A stretch of 64,000 nt of DNA, taken from Actinomycetota bacterium. Lineage in GTDB: Bacteria > Actinomycetota > Actinomycetes > Nanopelagicales > Nanopelagicaceae. The notes under the pieces are model-generated. The model did not search any database. It worked only from the letters and a program-made list of their open reading frames with translations, and was not told where the DNA came from. The DNA is taken from NCBI GenBank assembly GCA_009726125.1, contig WLIT01000003.1:1-64000 (forward strand). Direction: 5' to 3'. A program made the position numbers and the translations under genes. Shown here piece by piece: positions 51,708-60,794 of this stretch (position 1 is the first letter of the stretch; each line of letters begins with the position of its first letter).

Positions 51708-53315
51708 ATGTCTAATAAAAAAAATGAAGCCCCTAAAGCACTTACTCATAAAGAAATCATGTTTGTCCTCAGCGGACTTATGGTCGGAATGTTGCTCGCT
51801 GCACTTGACCAAACAATTGTCTCAACCGCACTAAAGCGCATTGTCGAAGATTTTGATGGCCTAGAACATTACACCTGGGTTGTTACCGCTTATCTTCTAA
51901 CTTCAACTGCATCGACTCCGCTATATGGAAAAATCTCAGATCTTTATGGTCGCCGGCCAGTATTCCAATTCGCAATTATTACTTTCTTAATCGGCTCATT
52001 CGCTGCTGGCGCCGCTACAAGCATGACTCAACTAATTGCCTTCCGCGCAATTCAAGGACTTGGCGCAGGTGGCTTAATGTCACTTACCTTCGTAATTATT
52101 GGTGATCTAGTTTCACCTCGCGAACGCGGAAAGTATCAAGGTTATTTCGGAGCAGTTTGGGGGCTCTCATCTGTTGCTGGTCCACTGCTTGGTGGATATT
52201 TCTCAGATCACGCGCAAATTCTCGGCGTAACTGGCTGGCGTTGGATTTTCTACATCAACCTACCTTTCGGAATTGCCGCACTAATTATTACCTCAATTTC
52301 ACTTCATATTCCTAAGGTAAAGCGCGAACATAAAATTGATTACCTCGGTGCTCTGCTTTTAGTAACAGGTGTCTCAGCACTACTTCTCGGAATTTCAGTT
52401 TATGGACCGCAAGATGGTTGGACAACTTCAAAAACTATTTCTTCGCTATCCATTGCTCTGGTATTAGTGCTTCTATTCTTATATCAAGAGAGCCGCACGC
52501 AAGAGCCAATTTTACCGCTCACACTCTTTAAGAATCACACCTTCACCGTTACTTCAATTCTTGGTTTAGTTATTGGTGCCGGAATGTTCGGTGCAATTGT
52601 TATGTTGCCACTTTATTTACAGGTTGTTAAGGGCGATTCCGCAACATCGGCTGGCTTGAAATTGATTCCATTTATGATCGGTATTGTTTCAATGTCAATT
52701 ACTAGTGGAAAATTGATCTCAAAACACGGACGCTACAAGCGCTATCCAATTCTCGGTCTTGCACTTATGACCGTTGGACTCGCACTTCTCTCAACACTTA
52801 CTGAAAACACACCTTTCTGGAAGCTCTCAATTTACGCAATCCTTATCGGTGCGGGTCTCGGTCTTTCAATGCAGACCATTGTTATTGCGCTGCAAAATTC
52901 AGTTGACTTCAAGGATCTGGGTGTTGCCACAAGTGCCAATACTTTCTTTCGCTCAATCGGTGCAACTATCGGAGTCGCGCTATTTGGAACGGTATATGCA
53001 AGCCAGTTAACGCATAACTTGCCAATTGAAATCGCAAAATTAAAGGCCAGCAATCCTGCAGCCCTTATCGGTGCTACACCTGAAAAATTTGCCGCACTCA
53101 AAGAGAACACGGCTGTGCTTCAAACCTTCACTCCAGAACTACAAGTCGGGATTGTTCATGCCTTTGTGAACTCTTTCCACACGGTCTTCTTAACTGCCGC
53201 ACCAATTACCGCAGTTGGATTCTTGGTTGCATTCTTGCTCCGTGAGACCCCACTTCGTACAAGTGCAGCGCACCACGCGGCTAAAGAAGAGGCTTCGGGC
53301 GAGGCAATTGGTTAA
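51708..53315 (+). CDS. MFS drug transporter, DHA2 family (14 TM)
   Basis: LAALDQTIVSTALKRIVEDF, GKISDLYGRRPVF, RAIQGLGAGGL. Confidence 0.93.
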   Translation: MSNKKNEAPKALTHKEIMFVLSGLMVGMLLAALDQTIVSTALKRIVEDFDGLEHYTWVVTAYLLTSTASTPLYGKISDLYGRRPVFQFAIITFLIGSFAAGAATSMTQLIAFRAIQGLGAGGLMSLTFVIIGDLVSPRERGKYQGYFGAVWGLSSVAGPLLGGYFSDHAQILGVTGWRWIFYINLPFGIAALIITSISLHIPKVKREHKIDYLGALLLVTGVSALLLGISVYGPQDGWTTSKTISSLSIALVLVLLFLYQESRTQEPILPLTLFKNHTFTVTSILGLVIGAGMFGAIVMLPLYLQVVKGDSATSAGLKLIPFMIGIVSMSITSGKLISKHGRYKRYPILGLALMTVGLALLSTLTENTPFWKLSIYAILIGAGLGLSMQTIVIALQNSVDFKDLGVATSANTFFRSIGATIGVALFGTVYASQLTHNLPIEIAKLKASNPAALIGATPEKFAALKENTAVLQTFTPELQVGIVHAFVNSFHTVFLTAAPITAVGFLVAFLLRETPLRTSAAHHAAKEEASGEAIG

Positions 53316-54510
53316 TAACAAAAGTTCTAAAGCGCTACTACCGAGAGAAGTTTATGTTCTCTCGGTAGTAGCTTTTTTTGTCGCACTTGGCTACGGAATG
53401 ATCATTCCAGCTATTCCGCTTTTTGCTAAAACTTTTGAGGTAAATAATGCCCAAATTGGTGCAATTATTTCTGCCTTCGCACTTGCAAGATTTGGTATGG
53501 GACTTCCTGCTGGAAAGTTAATTGATTTATTCGGTGAGCGTCGTGTTCAAACTACTGGACTGCTAATTGTTGCGATCTCAACTTTCGCATCTGGTCTTGC
53601 TGACTCTTACTGGCAATTACTAACTTACAGAGCACTTGGCGGAATTGGTTCGGTGATGTTCTCGGTTTCAGCGAGCTCGCTCTTAATGAGATCTGTAGAT
53701 GATTCAATTCGTGGCCGTGCGCAATCCACATTTAATGGTGGATTTCTCATCGGAGGTATTGCAGGTCCCGCCGTTGGTGGAATTCTTTCGGTAGTTTCGC
53801 TACGAGTTCCATTCTTCGCTTACGCCTTCACGCTTGTCTGTGCCGCTTTTGTAACTTCATTCTTCTTAGCCGAGAATCGACTTGGTAAATCAATAACTAA
53901 CAAACAAGATCCTGCTGATCGAATTCTCTTGAGAGATGCGCTAAAGAGTTATCCATATCTAGCCGCAATGGCGATTTCTTTCTTATCGAATTGGGTTCTC
54001 TTCGGGCTCCGAAACTCTATTCTTCCGCTCTTTGCCACAGAGAATCTTGGTGCATCAAACACAACCCTTGGCCTTGGTTTTACTATCGCTGCTGTCGTTC
54101 AAGGCGCTGCCCTGGTTTATGTTGGAAAGCTCTCTGATTTTCGAGGTCGCAAATTTGCACTAATGCTTGGCTCATTCACACTTCTATCTGGTGTTGCAAC
54201 AATAATAATTTCATCACACTGGTGGTATTACTTCCTTGCGATGGTCTTCTTCGGAATCGGTGGCGCATTTGAGGGAACTGCTGCATCTGCAGTGGTTGGT
54301 GACTTATTTGGTGGCAAAGGTGGACGCGTAATTGCGCTATTCCAAATGGCCGGAGACTTTGGAAATATCATCAGCCCAGTTCTACTTGGCTGGTTAGTTG
54401 ATGCTCATTCTTATCGCCCAGCATTCATAGCAACAGCAGCAGTGTTTTCATTAACACTGCTGCTGTCAGCAAAGATGCCCGAGACTAGAAAATTGAAAGA
54501 TATTAACTAG
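53308..54510 (+). CDS. MFS transporter (12 TM); probable TTG start overlapping the upstream stop
   Basis: ORF in the 53215 frame; first TM is VYVLSVVAFFVALGYGMIIPAIPLF, so the start must precede about 53355; candidate TTG at 53308. Confidence 0.82.
   Translation: MVNNKSSKALLPREVYVLSVVAFFVALGYGMIIPAIPLFAKTFEVNNAQIGAIISAFALARFGMGLPAGKLIDLFGERRVQTTGLLIVAISTFASGLADSYWQLLTYRALGGIGSVMFSVSASSLLMRSVDDSIRGRAQSTFNGGFLIGGIAGPAVGGILSVVSLRVPFFAYAFTLVCAAFVTSFFLAENRLGKSITNKQDPADRILLRDALKSYPYLAAMAISFLSNWVLFGLRNSILPLFATENLGASNTTLGLGFTIAAVVQGAALVYVGKLSDFRGRKFALMLGSFTLLSGVATIIISSHWWYYFLAMVFFGIGGAFEGTAASAVVGDLFGGKGGRVIALFQMAGDFGNIISPVLLGWLVDAHSYRPAFIATAAVFSLTLLLSAKMPETRKLKDIN
53334..53379 (+). terminator. Canonical intrinsic terminator embedded in the 5' coding region of the second MFS gene
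   Basis: GCTACTACCGAGAGAA-gtttatg-TTCTCTCGGTAGTAGC-TTTTTTT: 16-bp perfect stem, 7-nt loop, T7. Confidence 0.85.
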
Positions 54511-55295
54511 TTGCGGCGAAGAATTGAGATCAAACGCAATACTTCTAGGTAAAGCCAGACGACTGTAACCATTAGTGCAAAACCAGCACGCCATGATTGT
54601 TCTTGTGGTGCGCCACTTGCGATCATCTTTTCGATCTGGTCAAAATCCAGAACGAGGAAAAATGTTGCAAGTGCTACTCCTGCAACTGCAAGCAGTGGGC
54701 CAAAGCCAGATAGACCATAAAGGCCCATTCCATTGCCAAGTCCAAAGAACGATCCAATAAAAGAACCAACAGCAAGAATTAAATAACCAAAAAGAGCACC
54801 CATCATTACGCGAGTGAACTTAGGAGTTACGCGAATTCTCTTGCTCTTATATGCCCACAACACTCCAGCAATTGCAGCCATTGTTGCAACAAGTGCTTGT
54901 CCAACAATTCCGTCATATGCAGCTTCATACATTTGGCTAAGTGTTCCGAGTGCTAAACCTTGAAGAGCAGCATATGTGATTATTAAAGCTGGCTTAACTT
55001 TCTGAGTAAATGAAAGATATAAACCGAGTCCCATAGCGCCAAGAAAACCAATTAGAAGTGCTCCACCACCAAGTTTTAAAGTCCATGCGACACTTCCTAC
55101 GCCAACTAGAACAGCGAATAGAAGTGCGGTGCGAGCAACAACATCATCTATTGTCATGCGACCTGTGCGCAGTGAAGATGCAGCAGGTGCGTTATAAAGG
55201 CTATTTAATTCATCTGTTGATTGCTCAACGACTGTTCCGCCACGATTTTCGATAGCGGCATATCCGCGTTTGAAAACTGGGTTCGAACTCTGCAT
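54507..55295 (-). CDS. Bax inhibitor-1/YccA family membrane protein
   Basis: 7 TM; GAMGLGLYLSFTQKVKPALIITYAALQGLALGTLS. Confidence 0.9.
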   Translation of the reverse strand: MQSSNPVFKRGYAAIENRGGTVVEQSTDELNSLYNAPAASSLRTGRMTIDDVVARTALLFAVLVGVGSVAWTLKLGGGALLIGFLGAMGLGLYLSFTQKVKPALIITYAALQGLALGTLSQMYEAAYDGIVGQALVATMAAIAGVLWAYKSKRIRVTPKFTRVMMGALFGYLILAVGSFIGSFFGLGNGMGLYGLSGFGPLLAVAGVALATFFLVLDFDQIEKMIASGAPQEQSWRAGFALMVTVVWLYLEVLRLISILRRN

Positions 55296-55462
55296 TATTT
55301 CTCCTGTTAGCTAGATGGTCGGATTGGATAAACCCGTGCGTTAAGGATAAACGGATATTTAGGCTTCGCTATTCCAGCCACCCGGAGCGTTGCGTAATTC
55401 CACGCTCACTAACTTAAAGTTTCCTTAAAATCACGGCTCGAAGGGATTAGATTTATCCAACC

Positions 55463-55885
55463 ATGAGCCGCCAAGACCAACCCTGGATTCAAGCCACCAA
55501 GAAGTGCTGGCAAGAACTCAATGTGGAGCTCTTCCTCACAAGTATTGGCGCGGATTTCAATTCCAACTTCATAGAACCTATTTCAAACTCAAACTTAACG
55601 GCCGACCCATATTCAAATTCGATCTGGCAAATAGTTCCACACTCTCTTGTTTCGCAAGGAGTTCTTCATTGCTATCCCAAAGAAGTGGCTTCTGAAAAAG
55701 TTATTTGGGAAGAGTGGTTCTTGATGGATAACGAGATCCACCACCATATTCTTTCAAACCAACCATTTGCTTCAGCACAAGGAATCTGGACCCCAGAACC
55801 AAACGACATCGATCACCCTATTGAAGTACTTGGTAGAAGTTGGCACTATGAAAAGTCTAAAGATTTAAAGCCAACTCTTTATTAA
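55463..55885 (+). CDS. Hypothetical protein
   Basis: ORF of 140 aa; no recognised domain. Confidence 0.5.
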   Translation: MSRQDQPWIQATKKCWQELNVELFLTSIGADFNSNFIEPISNSNLTADPYSNSIWQIVPHSLVSQGVLHCYPKEVASEKVIWEEWFLMDNEIHHHILSNQPFASAQGIWTPEPNDIDHPIEVLGRSWHYEKSKDLKPTLY

Positions 55886-55899
55886 TTGGGTTTTAACTT

Positions 55900-55975
55900 T
55901 GGTGCCCCCGGTCGGACTCGAACCGACACTGGAAGGATTTTAAGTCCTCTGTCTCTGCCATTGGACTACGGGGGC
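55900..55975 (-). tRNA. tRNA with UAA anticodon (nominal Leu) but class I short variable loop; CCA encoded
   Basis: GCCCCCG TA GTCCAATGGCAGAGAC A GAGGA CTTAAAA TCCTT CCAGT GTCGG TTCGAGT CCGAC CGGGGGC ACCA; 76 nt. Confidence 0.9.
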
Positions 55976-56149
55976 CAATTAGGAAGTGGTCAGTCTACTA
56001 CGCGTAAAAACTGAATTCTGACACTAGCCTAAGCCTCAATTCATTCTAGATATGCAAAATGTGTATCCATTTTGTATCCACGCTAAAAGTCAACTCTCTT
56101 ATCACCTTCCACAATGGCATTCGCCATTGGTATTTGGAATGGAATTGAT

Positions 56150-57274
56150 ATGTCAAAGAAAGCAAACGGTCAGGGTTATACATTCAAGGTAGGCAGTTCT
56201 TTCAGAACTGTAATTAAACATAATGGTTATGTTGTTACTGCAATGGCAAGAACCGCTCAAGAGTCTAGGCAATTGGCTAAAGCCAAACTCTCACAACTAC
56301 CGAGCATAAAGCGAACCCAAGATTCTGAAAGTCTTGAGAAATTGAAGCTGGCTGATTACTTATTGAATTGGTTAGATAACGAACATAAACACAATATTGC
56401 CCATTCAACTTATAAGCGCTATCACTCTCTATCTGTAAATCATATAAATCCATTAATAGGTAATTACCAAATTGGAAAGTTGACTCCCAAGATAATTACT
56501 TGGCTTTTATCCCAGATGCGAAATTCTGGTCAGAGTGTTCGCTCTCTCCAGCAGGCAAGAGCCTTACTTTCTATTGCTTTAGGCGAAGCTGAAAACCTAG
56601 GCTCTATTCAGTCCAACCCAGTTAGGAAAGTTAAGAATCCCCAACTCACAGAGCGCCAAATTAGTCCGCTAACTCTGGAAGAAGTTAAAAGGTTACTTAA
56701 AACATATGAAGGAACATATCTATCTGCCCGATTACATATGGCACTCATCTGTGGCTTGAGACAGGGAGAGGCTTTGGGTTTGCGTTGGCAGGATGTTGAT
56801 TTAGAGACTGGGCTAATTCAAATTAGAACACAGATTCAAATTATTGATGGGAAACAAGCGTTTTCAAGCCTTAAGACAGAACGCTCTAGGCGAAGCCTGG
56901 TTCTTACCGAGTTGACTAGAAACGCATTGCTTACCCACAAGAGTCTTGTTGAAGAAATGTTTGCTAAGGCTGATGGTGATTGGGAAGATTGGGATTTAGT
57001 TTTTCCTAGAAATAATGGAACACCACGTTCTGCTCAAACTGATTATGACGATTGGCAGAAAGCACTAAAACTCTGTGGGATTACCCCTAAACGACTTCAT
57101 GATGCCCGTCATACGGCTGCAACTATTATGTATTCCCAAGGTATTGGAATTGAAACCATTAGCAGGTCCCTTGGACATTCATCAAGTGCCATAACATCAA
57201 GGCTTTACGTTCACTCGGCTGAAGAACCAATGAGAGACGCCGCTGAAAGGGTTTCAAGAGCATTGCAAAATTAG
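56150..57274 (+). CDS. Tyrosine recombinase/phage-type integrase
   Basis: ALICGLRQGEALGLRWQDVDL, RLHDARHTAATIMYSQGIGIETISRSLGHSSSAITSRLYVH (R-HxxR-H-Y); ORF extends upstream to 56114 but MSKKANGQGY is the likelier start. Confidence 0.93.
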   Translation: MSKKANGQGYTFKVGSSFRTVIKHNGYVVTAMARTAQESRQLAKAKLSQLPSIKRTQDSESLEKLKLADYLLNWLDNEHKHNIAHSTYKRYHSLSVNHINPLIGNYQIGKLTPKIITWLLSQMRNSGQSVRSLQQARALLSIALGEAENLGSIQSNPVRKVKNPQLTERQISPLTLEEVKRLLKTYEGTYLSARLHMALICGLRQGEALGLRWQDVDLETGLIQIRTQIQIIDGKQAFSSLKTERSRRSLVLTELTRNALLTHKSLVEEMFAKADGDWEDWDLVFPRNNGTPRSAQTDYDDWQKALKLCGITPKRLHDARHTAATIMYSQGIGIETISRSLGHSSSAITSRLYVHSAEEPMRDAAERVSRALQN

Positions 57275-57445
57275 TACCTATAAGTGTTTAAACGGTTGAG
57301 TAAAAAAGTTGTTTTAGAGACACCGCGTGTCCTCAAGCACCAATATTCAAGGCGATGTAACTTTCGCACGCATCGGCGAAAGAGACCGCTTAGCCCCTGG
57401 TCTATTAATTTTATTAACCGTTTACACAACTAAGAAGGATTTCTA

Positions 57446-57946
57446 ATGCAAAAAATAGACAAAAAAACTGGTGAAATCCACACCATAAGAATAAAAGGGT
57501 TATGGGCACCACTTCCAATTCCAGCATTTCAGGTATTAGCTCGCCAAAAAGAATGGCAAGCACAGAAAGTGCTTGTCTGCTTAGTTTCTTTTATTGGTAA
57601 TGAAGGATATTGCGTATTCCCCTCATACATAACGATTGCAAGGGCCTGCGGCATAGGACAGAACGGAATTAGGAAGGCGCTTGACGTTCTTGAGGAGAAT
57701 GGCTTCATCAAGATTCACAAGTTTTACGAAGGAAAAAAAGCTAGAAATAAATATTATTTTCAAGACTGCTGTTGGGATTCTGGAAAGATGAATAAGAAAG
57801 CATCTCAATTTCTTAAGCGGACTCATATGTGCCTAGATTGTAAAAAGCATATTGATGGCGGCGGTTATGGCAAAGGTCCCGCAGGTAAGGTTCATTGGGG
57901 GTGCGGAGGTCCAGTAATCAAGATTGGAATACCTAAGGCCGTCTAA
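57446..57946 (+). CDS. Winged-helix (HTH_36-like) protein with C-terminal Cys cluster; candidate element replication/regulatory protein
   Basis: FPSYITIARACGIGQNGIRKALDVLEENGFI (wHTH), CLDCKKH...CGG; AAGGAT RBS. Confidence 0.7.
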   Translation: MQKIDKKTGEIHTIRIKGLWAPLPIPAFQVLARQKEWQAQKVLVCLVSFIGNEGYCVFPSYITIARACGIGQNGIRKALDVLEENGFIKIHKFYEGKKARNKYYFQDCCWDSGKMNKKASQFLKRTHMCLDCKKHIDGGGYGKGPAGKVHWGCGGPVIKIGIPKAV

Positions 57947-58002
57947 TGGTAACTACTTACAGTCTCTGTAGCGCAGTGGTGCCTCCAGAGGCTGGCTAAG
58001 TA

Positions 58003-58035
58003 GAAGCCCCAATCTGCCTCCGGCATTGGGGCTTC
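58003..58035. other. Strong hairpin in a non-coding gap (no adjacent U-tract on either strand)
   Basis: GAAGCCCCAA-tc-TGCC-tcc-GGCA-TTGGGGCTTC. Confidence 0.6.
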
Positions 58036-58361
58036 GTGTCACAAAAAGTAACCTGCTTGCAATCTGGCATAAGCACACGTTTGTCTGCAATCCTGGAGTT
58101 CAAAGCGAAAGGATTGCGAATACTAGGGGCAGCCCTAGCAAACTTTTGAAACAAGATACACATAAATGACACCGCACTTGTATTTAAATACCTGGGGTCA
58201 AACATTAGTTGACCTGCGTTTAAACAGAAAAACTAAATTGTTGACAATGATTTAGAATCCAATTGGTTTCTAACTTGTGTAGTTTTCTAGCCTAGCAATT
58301 AAGTGCTAGCTGACTAGCAAATTTCTATTGCATTTTTGATAGCCATAAATAGACTTTGAGC

Positions 58362-58571
58362 ATGAAACAACTAAACATTGCTATCTTCAATCTAATCAAG
58401 TCATTGCTCGCACGCCCGGTAAAGCCCAAGGAGCAGTCTCTCCATTGGGTCAAAGCTGATAAGCCTGTAGATGATATGACCCCTGAGGAAAGAAAGAAAT
58501 TTGCCATCAAATTAGCAGAAGAAATTTTCTCTCAGAACGGGATTAAGGCACCTCCTCCAACTCAGGATTAG
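58362..58571 (+). CDS. Small hypothetical protein (69 aa)
   Basis: ORF MKQLNIAIFNLIKSLLARPVKPKEQSLHWVKADKPVDDMTPEERKKF...; weak RBS. Confidence 0.45.
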   Translation: MKQLNIAIFNLIKSLLARPVKPKEQSLHWVKADKPVDDMTPEERKKFAIKLAEEIFSQNGIKAPPPTQD

Positions 58572-58639
58572 GCTCAATTAAAAGAAGTCGGACATATTTT
58601 AAATACCCAAATGTCGTAGCCATCGGATAATCTACTGGA

Positions 58640-59593
58640 GTGATGTATTTACAATTCCCAAAAAGGGTAGGGCTAGCCTTAATTTTTGCATTGCTAAGTG
58701 TTTCGCTAGCTGGATGCGGTGAACCAGATAAAATGCCAACTTCTAAAATTGATATATTTGTGCTGGATTTATCTGGGTCAAATGATAAAGCGAGCCAGCT
58801 GAGTAGGCTCAATGAAGATTTTCAGCAATCCTTAATTAATGACCCACTTGGAGTGCCGAAATCAGGGAGTAAAAGTATTTCGGGGCCTGCTACCACCTTA
58901 TTTACCTTCATAGAAGGTGTAGCGGCAAAAGCCCCAACTTTCAAAATTCAAGATTCAAAATCAACAGTTGATTTATGGAACTCCGAATTTGCAAAGGATA
59001 AACAACGAAATACGCGCTCATGGGAGGTAACCTCAAGTATTTACGACAATTATTTGCGAACAAGTCTGGAAATGGGCCCAGGCTTCTCTATATCGGAATG
59101 CCTTAATTTTGTTGATAGTAAACTTGAATCATTATTTAATTCTGAATCTAAACGAAATCTAATTGTCACACCTCTATGCCAAAAAATTGAAGAAATAGTA
59201 AATTCATATTTCAAAATGGTTGATTACATTCAATTGACGAAAGCTCCCGCATCAGATGTTTTTGGCGCCCTGGCACAATTGGATAGATTAGTAAACCAAA
59301 TTCATAAGGATGAGCCTGATGCGAAAATAACTGTGAATATTGCTTCGGATATGCAGCACCAAACCGGAGATAATCGTGATATTCCAGTGAGACTTAAGGA
59401 AGCCAACTTTGAGGGAGCGCAAGTCTGTGAAATGGCAATAATGGATAGAAAACAAAACGGATTTAGTTTTGATGAAATTGCTGTTGTAAAAGTAAATGGA
59501 ATAGGTAATGCAAAAAAAATATCTGCTCAAAAAGGCACTGCATTAATTAGATATTGGGAATGTTTCTTCAATACTTCGGCCGAAATTAGATAG
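58640..59593 (+). CDS. Lipoprotein with VWA-like MIDAS motif
   Basis: Lipobox LSVSLAGC; DIFVLDLSGSNDKAS (DxSxS); later NIASDMQHQTGDN. Confidence 0.7.
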   Translation: MMYLQFPKRVGLALIFALLSVSLAGCGEPDKMPTSKIDIFVLDLSGSNDKASQLSRLNEDFQQSLINDPLGVPKSGSKSISGPATTLFTFIEGVAAKAPTFKIQDSKSTVDLWNSEFAKDKQRNTRSWEVTSSIYDNYLRTSLEMGPGFSISECLNFVDSKLESLFNSESKRNLIVTPLCQKIEEIVNSYFKMVDYIQLTKAPASDVFGALAQLDRLVNQIHKDEPDAKITVNIASDMQHQTGDNRDIPVRLKEANFEGAQVCEMAIMDRKQNGFSFDEIAVVKVNGIGNAKKISAQKGTALIRYWECFFNTSAEIR

Positions 59594-59602
59594 GGAGTAA
59601 AA

Positions 59603-60763
59603 ATGAATCTTTCACTCGCGAACAATAGGGTTGTTAATATAAAAAATGTAAATAGCATGGCTAAATTAAAAGGACGGCGGGATGGAAAGGCAGAGAAGCC
59701 CGCAGAATCTTGGGGAAAGGATTCCGTTCCCTTCATTTCACAAGCTCATGCAATATTTAGTGCAGAAGCAGAAAATAGAATTTCGCTTACACGTAAAACA
59801 TTAAACGACAGAGTATATGAAACTTTAGAGCGAGAAGAGCAAATAATTCTACTTGAATCTCAAAAAGAGGGACTAAAAGGAAAAATTGCTGAAGCTGAAG
59901 AACGAGTGAAATTTTTTAAATCTGAAATTGATGGATATAAAGTAGAGAATCCGATGGGGCGCTTTGCGCGGACAAGACTCATACATGACGACATCTATTG
60001 GCTTGTCTTAGGGATTTTAATTGCTGGCGAAATTTTGGTAACAGCGCCTGCGCTTGTTCAACTCTTTGGTGAAGGAAGTTGGCAATCTTGGGTTATCGCA
60101 ATTGCAGTTGGCTTTCTTCCAGTTGCTGGTGCACACCTCTTGGGAACTTTCTTAAAATCTAGGCTAGACCGTCAAAATCCACAAGAAGGTTGGATAAAGA
60201 AACTTTTCACCTCGGTTTTTATAGTTTTATTATTTGCAATAGCTTCCTTAGCTGTTTTGCGAGCCGGAATCACTGAAGGTAATCTCTTAAATTTCAATAT
60301 AGTTCCTAAAAATCAGACCAAATCTTTTTTAATCCTATTTTTTGCTGCAATTCAATTAGCATTCTTTAGCGTTGCCATTGGTCTTGGATTTCTACACCAC
60401 TCTCCAGCTGCTGATTCCTTAAGAGACGCCAAAAAGGAATTAAAGAAATTGAAATTGGAGGAAACAGCTATTGCTGACCCCCTAAAGAAATACAAGTCAA
60501 AAATGGGACTTACTGAAGATGAGGTGAAGGCTAAAATTAACGCGTTATCATCTCAAGTTGAAGTTCTCGGTAAAGAGTTGGAAATAGCTGTAGCAACTTA
60601 CAGAGAAGCAAATATTCATTCTAGAAGGGATGAAATCAATGGAGGTCACACTTCTCTTCAAGCTCCTGATTTCATAATTGATTTGGATAAATTCAAGGAC
60701 ATTTTTGCATCACTTGAGCCTGTGATGAGGTCTCCAGAGAAAACAAGCTTCCAAAGCAGCTAA
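59603..60763 (+). CDS. Membrane protein with about 4 TM helices flanked by coiled coils
   Basis: GGGAG RBS; N-terminal coiled coil (LEREEQIILLESQKEGLKGKIAEAEERVKFFKSE), hydrophobic core, C-terminal coiled coil. Confidence 0.7.
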   Translation: MNLSLANNRVVNIKNVNSMAKLKGRRDGKAEKPAESWGKDSVPFISQAHAIFSAEAENRISLTRKTLNDRVYETLEREEQIILLESQKEGLKGKIAEAEERVKFFKSEIDGYKVENPMGRFARTRLIHDDIYWLVLGILIAGEILVTAPALVQLFGEGSWQSWVIAIAVGFLPVAGAHLLGTFLKSRLDRQNPQEGWIKKLFTSVFIVLLFAIASLAVLRAGITEGNLLNFNIVPKNQTKSFLILFFAAIQLAFFSVAIGLGFLHHSPAADSLRDAKKELKKLKLEETAIADPLKKYKSKMGLTEDEVKAKINALSSQVEVLGKELEIAVATYREANIHSRRDEINGGHTSLQAPDFIIDLDKFKDIFASLEPVMRSPEKTSFQSS

Positions 60764-60794
60764 TTTTTGATGTAAATTCTCTGAGCCTAATTAA

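Noticed and set aside
58241-58270. Promoter with TTGACA at 58241
   Set aside because: No convincing -10 at 16-18 bp spacing; too weak to call.
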